17,486 nucleotides of DNA from Hyphomicrobiales bacterium (GTDB taxonomy: Bacteria > Pseudomonadota > Alphaproteobacteria > Rhizobiales > HXMU1428-3): the NCBI GenBank assembly GCA_021775385.1, contig JAJFHW010000025.1, positions 1-17,486 on the forward strand, given 5' to 3'. The notes beneath the pieces are model-generated. The model was not told the DNA's origin and did not search any database. It saw only the letters and a program-made list of their open reading frames with translations. Positions within the stretch are counted from its first letter, which is position 1. Each line of letters opens with the position of its first letter. Both the position numbers and the translations under genes were made by a program. This document shows positions 13,392 to 17,486 of the stretch, piece after piece.

Positions 13392-16337
13392 ATGTTTACG
13401 GCTCGTTCAATAGTCGATTTTTTTGCAGATGTATGGCGTGATGTACGCCGGCTTTTGCTTGTCCTTTGGCTTTGCCGTGTTAGCACTGCAAGCGCTTTGC
13501 TGGCGTTAGTTCTTAGTTTTTTACCGCAAGTGCAAGATCTCTATACCGAGCTTACATATTATCAAAACCCAACTACAGCTGATTATGTGAACACGTTTAA
13601 ATTCTGGTTTGTCTTTTATGGGCTGTGTTTTCTTTGGGCATTTATTGTGCATTATTGTGCGAGAACAGTTTTATCTTTTGAAAGCTGGCCTTTATCACGT
13701 GGTGATGAAGCTGCTTACGCCTATTGGACTGAAGCTGTACCTCGTTATTTGGGCTGGACCTGCATCATAGCCATCTTTATTGGCCAAGTGAATGCGCTTA
13801 AAAACCTGCAAATTGATGATCAATTTCTGACTAGCAGTGCCTCTAACCAATATATTTTGCCGCTCATATTTGTGCTTGGTGCGCTAATTCTTGTTCAAAC
13901 TATTACACGGCGTTTAGGGCGCTCAGCTTTTATCCTCTCAGGAATTGCCATTCTCTATTGGCTAACAGCGGCAAGCGATCTTTATTTTAAAACACGACTT
14001 GCCGAACATTACCGTATGCAAGTATTGCATAACCTGGCTCTTCCATTGGTGACTATTTTATGGGGTGTTTTATTCTACACATTTGTCGCGAAACGCCGGG
14101 CCCTTCTTTGTTTTTTATCTAGGATGCTCCCTGCCCCACACAGATTTATGCTCCGCCAAACTCGAGCTTTTTCTGATTTTTTACCTATACAGGTCCGTCC
14201 CAATCATACGCAGCAGTTAAAAGCCAATAGTCCTACATTTTTTCCTTTTCGCAAATTAGGGTTATTTCGATTTGAGGCGCCGTCTGAGAATGTGCGCGGA
14301 CTGATGCTTGGCCTTTTTGCGCTCACCATTGTTATGGTTACCTGGGCATTGTTTGCCCTTAATAGCCCGAACCAACCGCCCTTTGAGATTGGCAGAGCTT
14401 TGTTATTGCCTGTATTGCTCTCAATTTGGGTGCCTCTGCTTACTACTGTTACGTTTCTCTCTAACCAGTTACGTTTCCCTTTATTGACTATGTTCATCAT
14501 TTGCGGGGTTGCGCTGAGTTGGGGGTTTGGGGACAATCATGATGTTGAGTTGGCTGCCGTCATTCAGAAAAAAGATACGCAAAAAATTACTGACAAGCTC
14601 AGCTCTCCGGATCATTCACCGCAAAAGATGGCGCTTAAAAAAGCGCTTGAGCTTTGGATGGATCATCATAACTGCAGAGAAACGCCGCGTGCTTGCCCAC
14701 CACCAATTCTGATTGCTGCCAGTGGTGGTGCTTCTCGCTCTGCTTTTTTTGTAGCGACAGTGCTTGGGGAGTTGCATGACAACCCCTCACTTTTTTGGCC
14801 AAAACAACTACCTAATTCAGAACGCCCAAAAACGGCAAATGAAGTGGCCAAACATATCTTTGCCATTTCTTCTGTTTCTGGAGGATCTTTAGGAAGCGCT
14901 GCATATGCAGCTTCATTGAAGACAAGCTCATCAAGCCTTTATGGGGCACAACCTTGTAAAGGGCAGGCACTGCGTCAAGATAGGCTTTTATTCTCTGTAC
15001 CTACCGCTTCGAGGGATAAACTTTATTATCAACCCAATTGGAAAAATTGTTTGCAAGCGGTTACAGCTGGTGATTTTTTATCTCCGGCAATGATTTCTTT
15101 TGCCTTTAGGGATAATCTTGCCCTTTCAAGTCTTGTTGGCTTGGTGACCAATACGGATAGAGCAAAAAGCCTCGAAAGGGCGTGGCAACAGCGGTTTCAA
15201 CATTTAACGGAACGTCCACATCTTTTAGAGCCTCTCCTTTCTTATGTGCCAAATGAGAAACGATGGTTGCCTCTTTTATTACTCAACGGCACTTCCGTTT
15301 CAACTGGCAAGAGAGTTATTGCGACCCCTTTAGAGCCGTCCTATAACACCAGCGATAAAATTCAGTTTGCTCCTTACCTAGCCAGTGCAGATCAGAGCCA
15401 ATCGTCTACCTCACCATTGGTTTCAATTTTCACTGATAGTTTAGATTTACATGAGCTGCTTGCTCATGAAATTGTTGATGAGAACAGCTTGAAAAAAGAA
15501 TGGAGTGAAGAAGACTGGGACAGAGAACAATCTCAAAAAAATATTCCAGATATTTCCATAGCGAAGGCCATCTCACTTTCAGCTCGTTTCCCTTTAATTT
15601 CACCGCATGGCAACTTACGTAATGTGCAGGGGCGAATTATCGATCGCGTCGTTGATGGGGGGTATTTTGACAATTCAGGAATGTTGACCACTTTGGAACT
15701 TGCCAAAGCAATTGAAACTATCTCGAACAATACATTGAAACCAATTCTTATTCAGATTAGCAATCATCCGGTTACTCTGAAAGAAAGCCCTAAGCATTTA
15801 CAACAACAAGAAAAATTTCGCTGCCCAGAGCACAGTTTTGTTAATCACAACCCGCCGCCAGAAGAGCATCAATTTTTACCTGAACTCACCTCGGTCACCA
15901 GCGCACTTTTAAATGCACGAGTGGCCAGAGGCAGTCATGCTATAGCACTTGCCGGCATTGATGGAAAAGATCGGTTTATTCATTTTCAAGTTGCAGGGAT
16001 TAAAGATGAACTTGGCTCTAGCAAACGTCTCTCAATGAGTTGGTGGCTTTCAAAATCTGTTCAGAACGCTTTGAATAATCAAATGAAATGGAAGCGGGAT
16101 GATAAGCAGGGGCAGAAACTCAGCTTAAATCAAAAATTAAATCCAGCTTTTTGCGCTATTAGAAAATTTAGAAAAGCACAATTGAACCATTGGAAAAATC
16201 GGGTTAAGCCTTCGAAGCTAGTTAAAGAAAATGCAATTGCTCGGCGTAAGACTGAAGGAAAATCTGATAGAGAAGACAGAAGTTCTTCTTCTCAAGCTTC
16301 AGATGATACTGTTACTGGTTCAATCAAACAAAAATAA
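13392..16337 (+). CDS. Polytopic membrane protein with C-terminal patatin-like phospholipase domain
   Basis: The 981-residue protein has about eight or nine hydrophobic segments in its first 380 residues (around 21-47, 69-91, 119-135, 153-170, 178-195, 212-232, 302-322, 334-356, 362-379). A patatin-type acyl-hydrolase domain follows (about 435-800). Its oxyanion strand reads IAASGGASRSAFF (441-453). The nucleophile elbow is SSVSGGSLGSA, with Ser496 and a Ser in place of the first Gly of GxSxG. The catalytic Asp755 lies in VVDGGYFDNSG, preceded by the typical LSARFPLISP. The tail (950-981) is charged and Ser-rich. It likely hydrolyses lipid acyl esters at the inner membrane. Which side the domain faces depends on whether there are eight or nine membrane spans. 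A GAGG lies 13 bases before the ATG, longer than usual. It is inserted on the opposite strand between thrS and yidD. Confidence 0.88.
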   Translation: MFTARSIVDFFADVWRDVRRLLLVLWLCRVSTASALLALVLSFLPQVQDLYTELTYYQNPTTADYVNTFKFWFVFYGLCFLWAFIVHYCARTVLSFESWPLSRGDEAAYAYWTEAVPRYLGWTCIIAIFIGQVNALKNLQIDDQFLTSSASNQYILPLIFVLGALILVQTITRRLGRSAFILSGIAILYWLTAASDLYFKTRLAEHYRMQVLHNLALPLVTILWGVLFYTFVAKRRALLCFLSRMLPAPHRFMLRQTRAFSDFLPIQVRPNHTQQLKANSPTFFPFRKLGLFRFEAPSENVRGLMLGLFALTIVMVTWALFALNSPNQPPFEIGRALLLPVLLSIWVPLLTTVTFLSNQLRFPLLTMFIICGVALSWGFGDNHDVELAAVIQKKDTQKITDKLSSPDHSPQKMALKKALELWMDHHNCRETPRACPPPILIAASGGASRSAFFVATVLGELHDNPSLFWPKQLPNSERPKTANEVAKHIFAISSVSGGSLGSAAYAASLKTSSSSLYGAQPCKGQALRQDRLLFSVPTASRDKLYYQPNWKNCLQAVTAGDFLSPAMISFAFRDNLALSSLVGLVTNTDRAKSLERAWQQRFQHLTERPHLLEPLLSYVPNEKRWLPLLLLNGTSVSTGKRVIATPLEPSYNTSDKIQFAPYLASADQSQSSTSPLVSIFTDSLDLHELLAHEIVDENSLKKEWSEEDWDREQSQKNIPDISIAKAISLSARFPLISPHGNLRNVQGRIIDRVVDGGYFDNSGMLTTLELAKAIETISNNTLKPILIQISNHPVTLKESPKHLQQQEKFRCPEHSFVNHNPPPEEHQFLPELTSVTSALLNARVARGSHAIALAGIDGKDRFIHFQVAGIKDELGSSKRLSMSWWLSKSVQNALNNQMKWKRDDKQGQKLSLNQKLNPAFCAIRKFRKAQLNHWKNRVKPSKLVKENAIARRKTEGKSDREDRSSSSQASDDTVTGSIKQK

Positions 16338-16349
16338 AGCACACCACCC

Positions 16350-16706
16350 TCAGTTGTTAATCTGATCTTTTTCTTTAACATTCTTCTGGCTGCAAATTTC
16401 TCTTTTTCTCCAAACCCCATAGGCCCAAGCTTTCCAAAGCGGATAAGAAACTTGAGTTAAGTCTGGGGCGGGATCAAACCCATGACTGCCGCCAGGACCA
16501 CATCGCCAGACGCGAGATAAAGTCAGCCAAAAACCTTTCCACGCTCCATTTAGATTGATCGCGTCGATTGCATATAGTGAGCAACTCGGTTCATGGCGAC
16601 ATTGCCGCCCCATAATTGCGGAGAGAGAATATCGATAGATGTAAATCGGCAGCTTAAGGGCCCAGCGCGAAGATATATCCAACAGTGTTATTATTTTTTT
16701 TATCAT
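16350..16706 (-). CDS. yidD: Membrane protein insertion efficiency factor YidD
   Basis: The 118-residue protein has the family core GRQCRHEPSCSLYAIDAINLNG followed by GFWLTLSRVWRCGPGGSHGFDPAP. This covers the paired Cys and the RC-x-P-x-G segment that defines YidD (formerly the UPF0161/DUF37 family). The N-terminal amphipathic or hydrophobic segment (about 1-30) would sit on the inner membrane, where YidD aids YidC-linked insertion of membrane proteins. The C-terminal tail after 85 is charged. The Shine-Dalgarno site is weak. It is convergent with the patatin gene, with only 12 bases between stops and no terminator. The NifU-like gene lies upstream on the same strand, but the small plus-strand gene separates them, so they are probably not one transcript here. 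Confidence 0.95.
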   Translation of the reverse strand: MIKKIITLLDISSRWALKLPIYIYRYSLSAIMGRQCRHEPSCSLYAIDAINLNGAWKGFWLTLSRVWRCGPGGSHGFDPAPDLTQVSYPLWKAWAYGVWRKREICSQKNVKEKDQINN

Positions 16707-16854
16707 TTACGCACCAAGCAATTCAATTACTAACGAAACATCCATTAAGTTAACAAATAAGTAACCATCCAAACTATATTTCAAAATATTGATTTACCTG
16801 TCTTTTTTACAAGTGTAGAAACAAAAAACACTAAGCAATCGCAATGGAATTCAC
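16707..16854. other. Short divergent intergenic region between yidD and the small exported protein gene
   Basis: This AT-rich spacer must hold both promoters. It contains the dyad ATATTTCAAAATAT near 16777-16790 and nothing else I can name. Confidence 0.4.
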
Positions 16855-17286
16855 ATGAAATCTTTGTTGTCCCAAATAATTCTCACAACCATATTAGGTG
16901 TTTTTTGCGGAATTTTTCTTTTCCACTCACCGGACGAGTCTGAACATCAAAACAATTATGATCCAAACTATTTTAATCGGTTAATAACTCCGTTTTTGTC
17001 ACCTTTTATTAAATCTAGTAAAATTACTAAAACATTTCCTTCAATTGATTCATCTCTTCAAAATCCGGATGATAATTTTGATAAAGACTGGCCTAGCCAA
17101 TTAGCGCAGCGTGTTCAAGATACAAGATGTAAATGGGCCAAGGTTGACTTTGCATATACTGCTTGTAAGCGTATAGCTGAAAAGTGTCATGCTGAGCATG
17201 AAGATTATTATATGCAAGATATGTGCGTTCAACGAGGTATATTAAAAAACTTCAATATCAAGTTTAAATCTATCCACGACCGATAA
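16855..17286 (+). CDS. Small exported or membrane-anchored protein with a four-Cys C-terminal region, unknown family
   Basis: This 143-residue product begins with a classical export or anchor segment (MKSLLSQIILTTILGVFCG, hydrophobic to about residue 23). No lipobox is convincing: Cys18 lies inside the hydrophobic stretch. A polar, Asn/Ser-rich linker (25-78) follows. The C-terminal part (80-135) has Cys92, 104, 111 and 124 spaced 12, 7 and 13 residues apart, with conserved-looking aromatic residues (DFAYTAC, EDYYMQDMC). Two disulfides are plausible if it faces the periplasm. GGAA precedes the ATG by 6 bases. It is convergent with the NifU-like gene (15 bases between stops). I do not recognise the family; the clear start site and export signal make it a likely real gene. 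Confidence 0.72.
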   Translation: MKSLLSQIILTTILGVFCGIFLFHSPDESEHQNNYDPNYFNRLITPFLSPFIKSSKITKTFPSIDSSLQNPDDNFDKDWPSQLAQRVQDTRCKWAKVDFAYTACKRIAEKCHAEHEDYYMQDMCVQRGILKNFNIKFKSIHDR

Positions 17287-17301
17287 TTCGTTGAACTTAT
17301 T

Positions 17302-17486
17302 TTATTTACTGTTTAATGCCTCATCTAATGCTGCCAATGTTGCTTCGAATACAAGCATCATTGATGTGTGCCTTGGTTTGTAGTCTTTTACCGCGTAGAG
17401 CACTTCTAAGTCTGACCAAATCCCTTTGGGTGCTGGTCCCTCTTCTTTGAGCATGGCTAACATTTCATCTCTTACGGCCTCAATAT
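17302..17486 (-). CDS. NifU-like iron-sulfur cluster scaffold protein (5' part beyond window)
   Basis: Only the last 61 residues are visible on the minus strand, ending ALDEALNSK. The segment WSDLEVLYAVKDYKPRHTSMMLVFEATLAALDEAL matches the C-terminal end of the alphaproteobacterial NifU-like/IscU-related scaffold family, which often lies next to yidD and thrS. The Cys residues that would hold the cluster lie in the missing N-terminal part, so function cannot be verified here. It is convergent with the small exported protein gene. Confidence 0.7.
   Translation of the reverse strand, partial: IEAVRDEMLAMLKEEGPAPKGIWSDLEVLYAVKDYKPRHTSMMLVFEATLAALDEALNSK

Overview
The window looks like a chromosomal stretch of a low-GC alphaproteobacterium, most likely of the Hyphomicrobiales or a close relative. 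The reasons are the protein families: a short NAD kinase of the alphaproteobacterial type, an orphan receiver + Hpt pair, a signal-less transglycosylase, and threonyl-tRNA synthetase close to YidD and a NifU-like scaffold. This placement is inferred from family resemblance recalled from memory, not from a search.

Region 1 (1-3430) is one minus-strand operon read MAPEG -> glutathione S-transferase -> SDR-like protein -> two-domain cupin -> TetR regulator (cut by the window start). Genes are 19 to 62 bases apart and most have clear Shine-Dalgarno sites. An imperfect 18-bp palindrome lies upstream of the first gene and is a good candidate operator for the TetR protein. The set reads as a glutathione-linked electrophile or lipid-peroxide response that carries its own sensor. 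The SDR-like member lacks the catalytic Ser and Tyr. Three 17-bp tandem repeats run across the end of the GST gene.

Region 2 (3431-6945) starts with NAD kinase. It is followed by a stand-alone receiver protein and an Hpt phosphotransfer protein with no histidine kinase nearby. Convergent to them is a transglycosylase with no visible export signal, which has a TTAA-N7-TTAA box (the CtrA pattern) in its upstream region.

Region 3 (6946-11016) holds two consecutive paralogous exported proteins, each with a von Willebrand factor A (vWA) domain followed by repeated beta-rich modules. The first has an intact metal-ion-dependent adhesion site (MIDAS). In the second, two MIDAS positions are lost (Asp to Gly, Thr to Ala), while the four cysteines of the domain are kept. 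Strong inverted repeats lie between the two genes. A GC-rich hairpin-dense segment and a perfect 18-bp bidirectional terminator lie after them.

Region 4 (11017-17486) is a housekeeping cluster: threonyl-tRNA synthetase, YidD and a NifU-like scaffold (cut by the window end), all on the minus strand. Two plus-strand genes sit between them: a 981-residue polytopic membrane protein with a patatin-type lipase domain, and a small exported Cys-containing protein of unknown function. The best candidates for something undescribed are the intact/degenerate vWA pair and the membrane patatin. No phage, transposase, CRISPR array, tRNA or rRNA was seen.
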